Below are positions 11,961-19,371 of a DNA stretch of 26,865 nt, piece by piece. The notes under the pieces are model-generated. The model searched no databases. It was not told the origin of the DNA and saw only the letters and a list, made by a program, of their open reading frames with translations. Every line of letters begins with the position of its first letter. The first letter of the stretch is position 1. The translations under genes were made by a program, and so were the position numbers. Origin of the DNA: a virus. Location: positions 1 through 26,865 of IMG/VR virus record IMGVR_UViG_3300009551_000110; one strand, written 5' to 3'.

Positions 11961-12796
11961 TGCACTGCGGCTGCAAAGAAAACGAAGACGGACTCACAGT
12001 TGAATTTTGCCGTGAGTGCGCCATGAAACTTGAGCAGAACTCAGATGAATGGAGACGCGCTCGACTTGGCTGTCTCACATCAAGCCGCATGAATGACGCT
12101 CTCGCTAAGAATCGACAAGGAACAGGTCCGGGCATTACGCGCCTGAACTATCAAGCGGAGTTGATTTGCGAACGTCTGAACGGCATCGCTTACGAAGGTT
12201 TTAATAACGTTTGGATGGACCGCGGCAGAGAAGAGGAAGACGCGGCAGTCAAGGCTTACGACCTGTTTGCTGTGCGCCGTGACCTTGAGATAAAGCCGAT
12301 CGGTTTTGTTCAGCACTCATCAATCCCTAGCTTTGGCGCGTCGCCGGACAGAGCGATCGGGAAAGTCGGATTGCTTGAAGTAAAGAACCGCAAGACAAAC
12401 ATTCACTTCGACCTATTGAGAAGCTTGAAGGTTCCTACTGGCGATGTTGACCAGGTGTTAACAGAGTTAGCTTGTGCAGAGTGGGCAGAATTTTGTGATT
12501 ACGTTAGCTACGATTCACGTGCGCCAGCAGGAATGGATCTCTTTGTGAGACGGTTTTACCGCGAGGATTATCAGCAACGGATAGCAGAGATTGAGCAGCG
12601 CGGACAAGAGTTTCTTTTTGAGGTCGAAAAGCTAGCCGCAGACCTTCAAGAGCGGGCCTTATCAGGATTCATCTTTTTAGATCGTGAGGTTCAACCGAAC
12701 GGGTTAGCAAAGCAGCTTGAGGAATCAATCGCACTCGCTAGAAAGAGTGGTGTAGTGCATGCACGAAAAGGGAAAGTAATTCAGTTAGTGAAGTGA
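11960..12796 (+). CDS. YqaJ-like viral recombinase / lambda-type exonuclease
   Basis: 278 residues. Diagnostic elements of the PD-(D/E)xK fold: DEWRRARLGCLTSSR (29-43), GREEEDAAVKAYD (89-101), SPD130, then E140-x-K142 (LLEVKNRK) and Q165. It should digest one strand of dsDNA ends so that ERF can anneal the other. The first 20 residues contain C3, C5, C17 and C20, an extra zinc-knuckle-like extension that most YqaJ proteins lack. An alternative start at 12023 would remove it. Confidence 0.88.
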   Translation: MHCGCKENEDGLTVEFCRECAMKLEQNSDEWRRARLGCLTSSRMNDALAKNRQGTGPGITRLNYQAELICERLNGIAYEGFNNVWMDRGREEEDAAVKAYDLFAVRRDLEIKPIGFVQHSSIPSFGASPDRAIGKVGLLEVKNRKTNIHFDLLRSLKVPTGDVDQVLTELACAEWAEFCDYVSYDSRAPAGMDLFVRRFYREDYQQRIAEIEQRGQEFLFEVEKLAADLQERALSGFIFLDREVQPNGLAKQLEESIALARKSGVVHARKGKVIQLVK

Positions 12797-12806
12797 GGAA
12801 ACGAAT

Positions 12807-13070
12807 ATGAAAATTGTGCCCATCGTTGACGTTGAACGCTTTTTGAGGCGCTTTGATCCAATAGCTTTAGGCTTTGAGCAATTCACTGTTGACTGGATTG
12901 AGGAGTCGTTGGATCGAATCGAAGAAATTCTCGGAGGGGAAGACATTAGCACCGATGACGAGACTTACTGCGGGGCGCTCGCATATCGCGTTGATAACAT
13001 CTTAGAGATCATGCGGACTGACGTGGTCGGTCGTAAGTTGTTCATTGATCTGAGAGATCTTCTGAAATGA
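12807..13070 (+). CDS. Hypothetical protein
   Basis: 87 residues, ATG with a GAGGAAACG SD. All-helical prediction with DWIEESLDRIEEILGGED in the middle and KLFIDLRDLL at the end; no cysteine cluster beyond one Cys. Acidic and soluble. ATGA overlap with the next gene. Not recognised. Confidence 0.5.
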   Translation: MKIVPIVDVERFLRRFDPIALGFEQFTVDWIEESLDRIEEILGGEDISTDDETYCGALAYRVDNILEIMRTDVVGRKLFIDLRDLLK

Positions 13071-13303
13071 ACATCGACCTAACAGTGAAAGATAACCGAC
13101 CAATTACGAGCCTCGTGATCGACTACAACCAACGGGCGCACCGATTTGTAACCACGGTCGGCTGCGATGGCGTTACAGAGATCGAGGGCTACCACGAATT
13201 CGGAGAAAGCGATGCCGTGTTGTGGTTTGCGATCTACGTCAACGAGGAAATTGTTTGGAGAGTGAATGGGAGATATGTTGTGGAGGTGGGATACGCAAAA
13301 TGA
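13067..13303 (+). CDS. Hypothetical beta-rich protein
   Basis: 78 residues, ATGA-coupled to the upstream gene. Predicted beta-strands: TSLVIDYN, HRFVTTVG, AVLWFAIYVNEEIVWRV, YVVEVGY. No catalytic pattern is visible. Coupled again by ATGA to the next gene. Not recognised. Confidence 0.5.
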   Translation: MNIDLTVKDNRPITSLVIDYNQRAHRFVTTVGCDGVTEIEGYHEFGESDAVLWFAIYVNEEIVWRVNGRYVVEVGYAK

Positions 13304-13689
13304 GCACAACAGCAGAATCAGTCTTAGTTGATTTCGCACTTGCGGATTTGAAGCTTTGGATTGAGGGCGGGCTTAGCAGACTGAAAGGCCGAACTGTTTA
13401 CGATGAACACGGGCATCCGACTAACCACTACGCCTGCGCGGAGTTTCCTGATTGGGATTTAAGGCAAAAGGTTGACCTGATTGAATCTGCAAATAACGAC
13501 GCGATCCGCATCCTGGATCTCAACCATCGCCTTATCGAATGTCTTAAACAGGCATTAGCGCAAACCGGATGCGACGGTGATCTCTGTCTCTACAAGTGGC
13601 ATGAAGAAGCCCGATCCTTGATTACTGAAGTTGATGAGGCAATTGCCGCACAAGAGAACACGTGCATTCGTGAAAGTGAAACGCCATGA
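13300..13689 (+). CDS. Hypothetical protein
   Basis: 129 residues from the ATG at 13300. The N-terminal half includes DFALADLKLWIEGGLSR and a Cys/His-containing turn (NHYACAEFPDWD); the second half is helical with a CDGDLCLYKW pair. No family recognised. It ends in an ATGA overlap. Confidence 0.5.
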   Translation: MSTTAESVLVDFALADLKLWIEGGLSRLKGRTVYDEHGHPTNHYACAEFPDWDLRQKVDLIESANNDAIRILDLNHRLIECLKQALAQTGCDGDLCLYKWHEEARSLITEVDEAIAAQENTCIRESETP

Positions 13690-13781
13690 GATACGACTGG
13701 ATAACCTACGTCCCTCCTCCGAAGCGCAAGCCATTATGGCGGCGGTTCCTGAGAGCGATTCAGAGAATGATCCCGTGGTAG
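13686..13781 (+). CDS. 31-aa basic peptide
   Basis: It starts in an ATGA overlap with the previous stop. Proline- then Arg/Trp-rich: WITYVPPPKRKPLWRRF, then RAIQRMIPW. It is amphipathic and strongly basic, so it could bind membranes or nucleic acid. Coupling supports expression; length makes it uncertain. Confidence 0.35.
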   Translation: MRYDWITYVPPPKRKPLWRRFLRAIQRMIPW

Positions 13782-13831
13782 TGAACAATCCCGCTCTCAG
13801 ATCACATTAAGAGAGCAGGAGGATTGAAACC

Positions 13832-14026
13832 ATGAACATATGCAGCCAATGCGGCAAAGATACGGACGCCAAGCGGAAGACCTATTACATCGTGGCCGAC
13901 CATCGCGGGTTTATCACTTACGTTCAGTGCAAAGGGATTCTTGACCCGAAGGATTCAGTTATAGGGCAGGAGAGCAACGAGACTAAAGCGAGAGAGATCG
14001 TGGCTCTGATTTCAAAGCATTACTAA
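13832..14026 (+). CDS. Small zinc-finger-like protein
   Basis: 64 residues, ATG with AGGAGG about 8 nt upstream. It begins MNICSQCGKDTDAK (C4-x2-C7) with only one further Cys (in VQCKG), so the metal site would be incomplete or shared. A C-terminal helix (KAREIVALISKHY) follows. Not recognised. Confidence 0.5.
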   Translation: MNICSQCGKDTDAKRKTYYIVADHRGFITYVQCKGILDPKDSVIGQESNETKAREIVALISKHY

Positions 14027-14371
14027 CTTGCGGTATCGGGAACGCCGCTGAGCCAAGAGGTAAACATGCTAGGCGTGACACCTCGGAGAGACGAGGCATT
14101 TGAAAAACAATGAAGCAGACACGACAAAGCCGCTAAATCCATTAAGGAAGTGACAGGAATAGTTCTTTGAATGATTTTGCAGATGGCTTATACTGCAACT
14201 GCTTTTTGATATCTCAGATTTGACGCGCCGTTGGCCCGGCGTTATGATTTCCACCGAGCGGCTTTTCACAGCCGCGTTTCGCAACGACTTCTATCCTTCG
14301 GTGGAGGGACAAGCAAGGCGGGCCAAACGCGAGCGCGGCGGTGAAAGGCCGTTTTTGTTTCTACTCTCAAG
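14027..14371 (+). other. 345-nt non-coding leader of the replication gene
   Basis: No gene of normal size. The interval holds a CCTCG/CGAGG hairpin (14081-14096), very short coupled reading frames (14066-14113, 14110-14136, 14170-14208), the multi-helix element 14224-14331, and a weak CGGC/GCCG stem followed by TTTTTGTTT (about 14337-14360). It resembles a regulatory leader rather than empty spacer. Confidence 0.5.
14224..14331 (+). ncRNA. Putative structured RNA leader with nested three-way junction
   Basis: Outer helix: CGCG+TTGGCCCG (14224-14227, 14231-14238) with CGGGCCAA+CGCG (14319-14326, 14328-14331). Middle helix: CCACCGA (14251-14257) with TCGGTGG (14298-14304), a perfect 7 bp. It encloses two hairpins side by side: GCGGCT/AGCCGC (14258-14275, 6-nt loop) and CGTT/AACG (14275-14286, TCGC loop). 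It ends 41 nt before an ATG with no SD, consistent with a cis-regulatory role, or it may be part of an origin. Confidence 0.5.
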
Positions 14372-15142
14372 ATGTCAATCAAATTGATGCAGATGGTGTG
14401 GGACAGTGCGCCCTGCCGTGAGAACCCTCTTCTTGTTTTGCTAGCTCTTGCTGATTGGTCCAATGAGGCCGGTATTTGCTGGCCATCAATAAACAGGTTG
14501 GCGCATAAGACACGTGTTGACCGACGTAGCGCCCAAAGGATCATCCGCAAGTTGATTAAAGACGGCCTGATATCGATTGAGGAAGGCGGCGGGAGAGCTA
14601 AGCAGCATAAGTATAAAATAGAAACGGCGGCGTTGTGTCGCCCTTTAGAAAACAGCGGCGCTGGAGACATAGAAACGGCGGCGTTGGAGACAGAAAGGGC
14701 GACTTTCCCTGCACAAAGGGTGACACCAGTGTCGCCCGATCCGTTAGAAGAACCGTTATTAAAGCAACCGTCAATAGATCCGCCATATGGTGGTGCAGAC
14801 TTTTTAAGCGCTTTGTCAGCCTTCGAGAGACAGCGGACGGCAATGAAGAAACCGCTTACTAACGAGGCGCTAAGGTTTTTGTATCGGAAACTGTCAGGAT
14901 GGGACGAGCCAACCGCAACACAGGCGCTCGAAGACGCGGTAATTAATCGATGGCAAGGGGTATTTGAACCAAGAGAGGAAAGACAGAATGGATCGGGTCA
15001 ATCCAGACCAAATCAGACGGCTTCTGAACGAAGAAACGCCGAGGTCATCAGAATCCAACAACGTGCAGCCGAGCTACGCAGCCTCGGTGATGAACGAATT
15101 GAATCGATACTTCGCCGGGAACCCGGCTCGTCCGGTCGGTGA
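14372..15142 (+). CDS. O-like phage replication initiator (winged HTH)
   Basis: 256 residues. The N-terminal domain matches helix-turn-helix replication proteins: VLLALADWSN, then PSINRLAHKTRVDRRSAQRI and KLIKDGLISIEEGGGR (38-74). The middle is a low-complexity linker containing IETAAL twice (83-88, 100-105); the DNA there carries repeat units that may be origin iterons. A C-terminal helical domain (LRFLYRKLSGWD...) probably recruits helicase or loader. No SD precedes the ATG, and the structured leader may control it. The 3' 155 nt overlap the next gene in another frame. Confidence 0.75.
   Translation: MSIKLMQMVWDSAPCRENPLLVLLALADWSNEAGICWPSINRLAHKTRVDRRSAQRIIRKLIKDGLISIEEGGGRAKQHKYKIETAALCRPLENSGAGDIETAALETERATFPAQRVTPVSPDPLEEPLLKQPSIDPPYGGADFLSALSAFERQRTAMKKPLTNEALRFLYRKLSGWDEPTATQALEDAVINRWQGVFEPREERQNGSGQSRPNQTASERRNAEVIRIQQRAAELRSLGDERIESILRREPGSSGR
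14618..14735 (+). repeat. Iteron-like repeats inside the initiator gene (candidate origin)
   Basis: An exact 18-bp repeat lies at 14618-14635 and 14669-14686. A second unit GCGGCG[CT]TGGAGACA occurs at 14655-14669 and 14678-14692. Four AGAAA-started units begin at 14620, 14647, 14671 and 14692. An imperfect dyad GGGTGACAC/GTGTCGCCC follows near 14718-14737. Repeats within the initiator's linker, as in lambdoid O genes, suggest ori. Spacing is 27, 24 and 21 bp. Confidence 0.5.
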
Positions 15143-15461
15143 AGAGTTCGATCTAATGATCGAGGCATGGACTCTTGCGCTGCAAGATGCAGTACCAGAG
15201 CGGCGACTCGGTGAAGCGGTGACGCACGCACGGCAGTCTCGAAGCTCGAACTTCGTCCTAGACGTGTCCGAGGTCTGCTCTGCGTGGCAGAGGATCAAGG
15301 GAGCAGAGCGAACCGTCCCGCCTGTCGGAACCTATGACTGGCGATCTAAAAATGTTTGTCCGCATTGCCACAACACTGGAACACGATTAGTAGTGAGGCG
15401 CGACCCGCTCTTACAACGTGACTACACTTACGGCGAACCTTGCGAAATACTGCGGGATTAA
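14988..15461 (+). CDS. Replication-associated protein with C-terminal zinc ribbon
   Basis: 157 residues; the ATG at 14988 has GAGGAAAG upstream. The core FDLMIEAWTLALQDAVPERRLGEAVTHARQ resembles the helical domain found in phage proteins beside O-like initiators (LxxALxDxPxxxLxxA). CPHCHNTG (124-131) and a late PCE (151-153) make a zinc ribbon. It may be a helicase-loader-like partner, but that is inference. It begins 155 nt before the initiator gene ends, in a different frame. Confidence 0.6.
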   Translation: MDRVNPDQIRRLLNEETPRSSESNNVQPSYAASVMNELNRYFAGNPARPVGEEFDLMIEAWTLALQDAVPERRLGEAVTHARQSRSSNFVLDVSEVCSAWQRIKGAERTVPPVGTYDWRSKNVCPHCHNTGTRLVVRRDPLLQRDYTYGEPCEILRD

Positions 15462-15466
15462 ATCAG

Positions 15467-15874
15467 ATGAAAGAATGCGGCGACAAGCTATGCAGACGTT
15501 TGGGAAAGAGGCTCCGAGCGAGCGCGTTTCCGGTCAACAACAGGCGTGTCGATAAACTTGGTCCTTACTGTCGAGAGTGCTCAGTCAGACGTGTTCACGA
15601 ATATCGAGCAAGAAAGAAAATTACAAGGCTAGCGCAGAAAGAAGCCCGGTTGAGACTACAAGTAGAGCTGCCGCGCAAGCCAAACATCACCGCTACTGAG
15701 AGAGTCAAGCAAGCAATTGAGAGAGGCGCAACAACAATCGAATTAATTAAACAAGAGACGAAATTTAATTACGACCTCTTAGGTGATTTGCTGGTAGAGA
15801 TGGTTTGGGAATCAAAGACGGTAAAGATTGAAAGAAGACCTGAGGGCAAGAGAGAATTTCACATCGCTGCCTGA
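15467..15874 (+). CDS. Zinc-binding protein with C-terminal winged-helix-like domain
   Basis: 135 residues, ATG at 15467 shortly after the previous gene. The N-terminus has C4-x4-C9 ... C35-x2-C38 with a basic helix (VRRVHEYRARKK), as in small phage zinc proteins. The C-terminal 65 residues (TATERVKQAIERGATTIELI...LVEMVWESKTVKIERR) look like a winged helix. Probably DNA-binding; specific role unknown. Confidence 0.6.
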   Translation: MKECGDKLCRRLGKRLRASAFPVNNRRVDKLGPYCRECSVRRVHEYRARKKITRLAQKEARLRLQVELPRKPNITATERVKQAIERGATTIELIKQETKFNYDLLGDLLVEMVWESKTVKIERRPEGKREFHIAA

Positions 15875-15896
15875 TAGAGTTTTTCTGAGGGAGAGA

Positions 15897-16826
15897 ATGG
15901 CGACAATAGGTCTTTATGATGTTGATAGCGCGATCCCTAATCTTGCCTTGATGAGGTTGTCGGCATTTCACAAAGAGCGTGGGGATACGGTCGAATTTTT
16001 CATCCCCCTGATGGACGCTACTAGGTTTGATAAGGTTTATGCCTCAGCCGTTTTTAAGGACCAACCGGACGATGATCTTTCCGACCACTCATATCTCAAT
16101 CCTGAGCAGATGGAAATAGGCGGGAGTGGATGGGATCTTAATAAGAATTTACCGCCGCTAGTTGAATGCCTCGCGCCGGATTACTCGCTCTACGGCTACA
16201 GGCACAATATAGGCTTCGCTATGCGGGGCTGTCGCTTTCGCTGCTCATTCTGCGACGTTCCAAAGAAAGAAGGAAGACCAAAGGCGAGCAACACAATCGA
16301 AGAGATCTGGACCCAGCGGACCTCTAACTTCATCGTACTACTTGATAACGATTTTTTCGGCAATCCTGAATGGCGCGAGCGCATCGCAGAGATCCGAGAA
16401 CTGAACCTCAAGGTCTGTTTTAGCCAAGGGCTCAATATCCGCATCATCACAGATGAACAGTGTAAGGCGCTTGCCTCCGTAAGGTTTTGGAACTTACACA
16501 AGACGCGACGGCAAGTTTATTTCGCGTGGGATCGCTTTAGGGATGAGAAACTGATCGATGCGGGGATAGAGCGTGTTCGCGCGGCGGGTATCAAAGCGTG
16601 GCAGATGGCATTCTTTATTCTGATCGGGTACGACACGTCGCCAGAGCAGGATTATTACCGCGTGATGAAGATAAGCAAGCTTGGTTGCGATCCGTTTGCA
16701 ATGCCGTACAGCAAGAATGATCCATATCAAAAAGCGTTTGCGCGATGGGTGAATCATCGGGCAATTTTTAAGACAGTTGAATGGAAAGACTATAGAAGCG
16801 GCATCAAAAGGGGAGAGATCATCTGA
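15897..16826 (+). CDS. Phage radical SAM protein
   Basis: 309 residues from the ATG at 15897, preceded by GAGGGAG. The 4Fe-4S motif is C112-RFR-C116-SF-C119, followed by a TIM-barrel-like region with FIVLLDNDFFGNPEW and HKTRRQVYFAWDR. The first ~60 residues (IGLYDVDSAIPNLALMRLS) resemble a Rossmann-like, cobalamin-binding-type lead domain without the His of true B12 sites. Related proteins occur in many phages with unknown substrates. Activity (radical methylation or nucleotide modification) is inference. It sits beside two methyltransferase genes. Confidence 0.82.
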   Translation: MATIGLYDVDSAIPNLALMRLSAFHKERGDTVEFFIPLMDATRFDKVYASAVFKDQPDDDLSDHSYLNPEQMEIGGSGWDLNKNLPPLVECLAPDYSLYGYRHNIGFAMRGCRFRCSFCDVPKKEGRPKASNTIEEIWTQRTSNFIVLLDNDFFGNPEWRERIAEIRELNLKVCFSQGLNIRIITDEQCKALASVRFWNLHKTRRQVYFAWDRFRDEKLIDAGIERVRAAGIKAWQMAFFILIGYDTSPEQDYYRVMKISKLGCDPFAMPYSKNDPYQKAFARWVNHRAIFKTVEWKDYRSGIKRGEII

Positions 16827-16827
16827 A

Positions 16828-16995
16828 ATGGAAACTCATTTAGTCTGTGACACTCAACCTCTTTGTCTCTGTCTCGGTGATGACACTGATAAATTCTCAA
16901 AGTACGAATGCGAATGTACTGGAAACATCGTAGGCTTCAGCAAAGAGAAGTGTGAGAACTGCGGAGCGCCAATGGTGGAGACGGTAGACGAATGA
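16828..16995 (+). CDS. Small Cys-rich zinc protein
   Basis: 55 residues, ATG at 16828 with GGGGAGAG upstream. Eight cysteines: LVCDTQPLCLCLG, ECECTG and CENCGAP. The spacing suggests one or two structural zinc sites, and it is acidic otherwise. ATGA overlap with the methyltransferase gene. Not recognised. Confidence 0.55.
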   Translation: METHLVCDTQPLCLCLGDDTDKFSKYECECTGNIVGFSKEKCENCGAPMVETVDE

Positions 16996-17821
16996 AGCCG
17001 TATTACGAGTCTGATGGAATTACGTTGTACTTGGGAGATTGCCGCTCAGTGTTGCCGACTCTCGAGCGCGTCGACGTCATCATCACCGATCCGCCTTACT
17101 CTGATTACGTTCACTCGAAGTCGCGACGTGGTGGCGCAAGTGCGCCGAAGTTAGACGGAAGCGGGCGCAATGTAGCGTGCTCATTCGCACGAGAAAAGGA
17201 ATTCGGATTCGAATCGCTATCAGCCAAGCTGAGGGCATTCTGTGCTCAAGAGTTTGCGCGGTTAGCGCGTCGCTGGGTGCTGGCGTTTTCAGACGTTGAG
17301 AGTTGTCATCTATGGCGTGATGATGTGGTTGAGTGCGGACTCGAGTACGTCCGAACGGGCGCATGGGTGAAGATTGGCGCGACGCCACAATTTACCGGCG
17401 ATAGACCGGCGCAAGGGTTTGAAGCAATAACGATCGCGCATCCCAAGGGCCGCAAGCATTGGAATGGCGGCGGGCGTCACGCGATCTGGCGCGAAGCTGA
17501 AGAGCGCGATCTTGTCTATGAAGTACCAATAGTTCTGAATCGCAGTCACACCGATCCCCGACTGCACACAACACAAAAGCCATTGCCGCTCATGCTTGAT
17601 CTCGTGGGCGACTTCTCAGACGAAGGCGACACGATCCTCGATCCGTTTGCGGGCTCAGGAACGACACTTGTTGCGGCGAAAAATTAGGCCGCAAAGCAAT
17701 CGGTATTGAGCTTGACGAGGTTAATTGCGAGGTAGCCGCAAGGCGTCTCGAGCGCGAGTCGGCACAGACTTCACTTGAATTCAAAGCAACACAGGAAGGG
17801 CTCTTCGCAAATGCCGGATGA
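16992..17821 (+). CDS. DNA methyltransferase (DPPY type), interrupted by a one-base frameshift
   Basis: The first frame gives 231 residues: LYLGDCRSVLP (12-22), the catalytic ITDPPYSDY (31-39), a central TPQFTGDRPAQGFE, HTTQKPLPLMLDLV, and the SAM-binding DPFAGSGTT at the end. Motif order (DPPY before DPFAGSGTT) is that of beta-class N6-adenine/N4-cytosine methylases. It stops at a TAG (17685-17687), but the -1 frame continues with LGRKAIGIELDEVNCEVAARRLE, the normal family C-terminus, to 17821. One base appears missing at the A5 run 17679-17683. It may protect phage DNA from host restriction. Confidence 0.85.
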
Positions 17822-17954
17822 AGACAATCAGACGAAAGAAGACGATCCGTGCAACTGTAACGATTGTCTGGATGAGCGCAACCCCACCCGACAACGCTAC
17901 GGAGAATGGGCAGGCACAGGCATCATGAGCAACGATATCGGACCACTGCCATGA
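17811..17954 (+). CDS. Small acidic protein with CNCNDC
   Basis: 47 residues, ATG inside the end of the shifted methyltransferase frame with AGGAAGGG about 10 nt upstream. An acidic N-terminus (DEDNQTKEDD) is followed by CNCNDC and a Gly-rich tail. The cysteines suggest metal binding. It overlaps the next gene by ATGA. Function unknown. Confidence 0.45.
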   Translation: MPDEDNQTKEDDPCNCNDCLDERNPTRQRYGEWAGTGIMSNDIGPLP

Positions 17955-18151
17955 AAAGGTATCTACTAGTAATTTCGCCACAACGTTACCCGACACACAC
18001 GGGTGAACGCCCATTATCGTTTGCGATCTGGCTCATTCGACCGTGGCGGCGCAAACAGATAGTTGCCTATTCTTGGAGTCTCGAGAGAGCGTGGTTGGCC
18101 CCCCTTCAGTTCATCAAGCAGAGCACGAGGAAGGCACGGAGGACAGGATGA
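17951..18151 (+). CDS. Small basic protein with amphipathic N-terminus
   Basis: 66 residues, ATGA-coupled on both sides. It starts MKRYLLVISPQRYPTHT, then LSFAIWLIRPWRRKQI and a basic C-terminus (KQSTRKARRTG). Weakly hydrophobic with many Arg/Trp residues; it may associate with membranes or nucleic acid. Not recognised. Confidence 0.45.
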   Translation: MKRYLLVISPQRYPTHTGERPLSFAIWLIRPWRRKQIVAYSWSLERAWLAPLQFIKQSTRKARRTG

Positions 18152-18732
18152 GCGCGGTTGAGCAGATTGAATACGTGAGCGTAGAGCGTGCTATCCCGAT
18201 GCGGCGTGTTTGGGCGATGCCGGATAGCTGCACGTTTAACATTCCCCCAATTCGCTCATTGGTTAGATCCTATCTCCACAAAGCAACGGTCAGCGTTGAT
18301 CCATTTGCCCGAAACAAACAATGGGCTACGTACACGAACGATTTGAATCCAGAAACCGCTGCTGAATACCACGTAGACGCAGGAGACTTTCTGCAAACGC
18401 TAGTAGGGCGAGAAGTAAAGGCGGATCTGGTGATCTTCGATCCGCCCTATTCGCTCCACCAAGCAAAGGAGTGTTACGCCGATGTGGGCCGCAAGTTCAT
18501 GATGGCCGATGCGCAAAATGTAGGTAGGTGGACTCGCGAGCGCGAATTGATTGCGCGTCTCTGTAGACCTGGCGGGATTGTAATTACATGCGGATGGAAC
18601 TCTCAAGGCGTGGGATTGCAGCACGATTTCGAGCAAGTCGAAATCTTACTCGTATGCCACGGCGGGGCGCATAACGACACCATCGTCACAGTCGAGCGAA
18701 AGATAGAAAGCAAGCAAATCAGCCTACTATGA
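18148..18732 (+). CDS. Phage adenine-methyltransferase-like protein
   Basis: 194 residues, ATG at 18148 (ATGA overlap). It carries DPFARN (51-56) as motif I and FDPPYS (97-102) as the catalytic motif. It ends with CGWNSQGVG and the family ending ILLVCHGGAHNDTIVTVERK. Phage proteins of this type are annotated as small adenine DNA methylases; true activity has rarely been tested. It differs from the methylase at 16992 and precedes the NinG gene, which it overlaps. Confidence 0.8.
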   Translation: MSAVEQIEYVSVERAIPMRRVWAMPDSCTFNIPPIRSLVRSYLHKATVSVDPFARNKQWATYTNDLNPETAAEYHVDAGDFLQTLVGREVKADLVIFDPPYSLHQAKECYADVGRKFMMADAQNVGRWTRERELIARLCRPGGIVITCGWNSQGVGLQHDFEQVEILLVCHGGAHNDTIVTVERKIESKQISLL

Positions 18733-19295
18733 AACGCTCTCGCATAGGACCAAAGACTTACGAACTCGCCCTTGCTTCTAGAATCGCTCAGGACGCACGA
18801 AGGCGGGAGAAGGTGGCTCACAGAAAGCCTCGCCAATCTGGAATCTCCCGTAAGACGCCGCTAAAACGTAAGCAGGGACTATTACAGCGCCGTAGCAAGC
18901 CGTTGAAACGAGTCTCGGGAGCGGCCACGCTAAAGAATCGGGCTTGGAGGGAGTTCTCGATCTTCATTCGGCGGCGCGATGCGGCAGACGGATATGTGGT
19001 TTGTGTGACTTGTTGGATAGAACTTCACTGGAAGGCCGCTCACGCCGGTCATTTTGTCGCGGGCCGTGGCAACTCAATTCTATTCGATGAAAGAAACTGC
19101 CATCCGCAATGCTACCACTGCAATATCACGTTAGCAGGAAACCCCTCGGCGTATGAAGAATTCATGCTGAAACGGTATGGTCAGAATGTCATTGACGAAC
19201 TAAAAGCCAAAAGAGATAAAACAGTAAAGTGGCTACCTGGTGAGCTAAAGAGCATCGAAGCGCATTATCGCCGGACCAATCGGGGTGAAAAATAA
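18729..19295 (+). CDS. ninG: Recombination protein NinG (Rap-type endonuclease)
   Basis: 188 residues. A very basic N-terminus (residues 20-65) is followed by the HNH-like zinc core: C92-x2-C95, H105/H108 (AHAGHF), an RGNSILFDERNCHPQCYHCN stretch ending at C131-N132, then LAGNPSAYEEFMLKRYG. This matches NinG/Rap, which in lambda acts on D-loops and branched DNA during recombination. It lies near the ERF/YqaJ/RusA genes, as in other phages. Confidence 0.9.
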   Translation: MKRSRIGPKTYELALASRIAQDARRREKVAHRKPRQSGISRKTPLKRKQGLLQRRSKPLKRVSGAATLKNRAWREFSIFIRRRDAADGYVVCVTCWIELHWKAAHAGHFVAGRGNSILFDERNCHPQCYHCNITLAGNPSAYEEFMLKRYGQNVIDELKAKRDKTVKWLPGELKSIEAHYRRTNRGEK

Positions 19296-19310
19296 TTCTA
19301 AATAACCGCA

Positions 19311-19362
19311 TTGACTATGGACACGGGTATATAGTTATGTTATCTTGTCCCTCTTGGAGGGA
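19311..19362 (+). promoter_or_regulatory. Promoter-like sequence and SD-sequestering hairpin
   Basis: A TTGACT -35 (19311-19316) precedes TTATGT (19335-19340) at 18 bp: a moderate promoter. It is followed by TCCCTC-TTG-GAGGGA (19348-19362), a perfect 6-bp hairpin whose 3' arm contains the GGAGG SD of the gene starting at 19372. The ribosome site would be hidden when folded. Confidence 0.5.
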
Positions 19363-19371
19363 GATAAATAA

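Noticed and set aside
14337-14360. Rho-independent terminator before the replication initiator
   Set aside because: Only a 4-bp CGGC/GCCG stem precedes TTTTTGTTT; too weak to call, and termination just before the start codon would be odd.
14618-14735. CRISPR array
   Set aside because: Repeat units differ and are separated by only a few bases with no unique spacers; iteron-like repeats explain them better.
17676-17690. Programmed -1 frameshift site in the methyltransferase gene
   Set aside because: The heptamer is G-AAA-AAT rather than X-XXY-YYZ and no clear downstream pseudoknot is seen; a missing base is the simpler reading.
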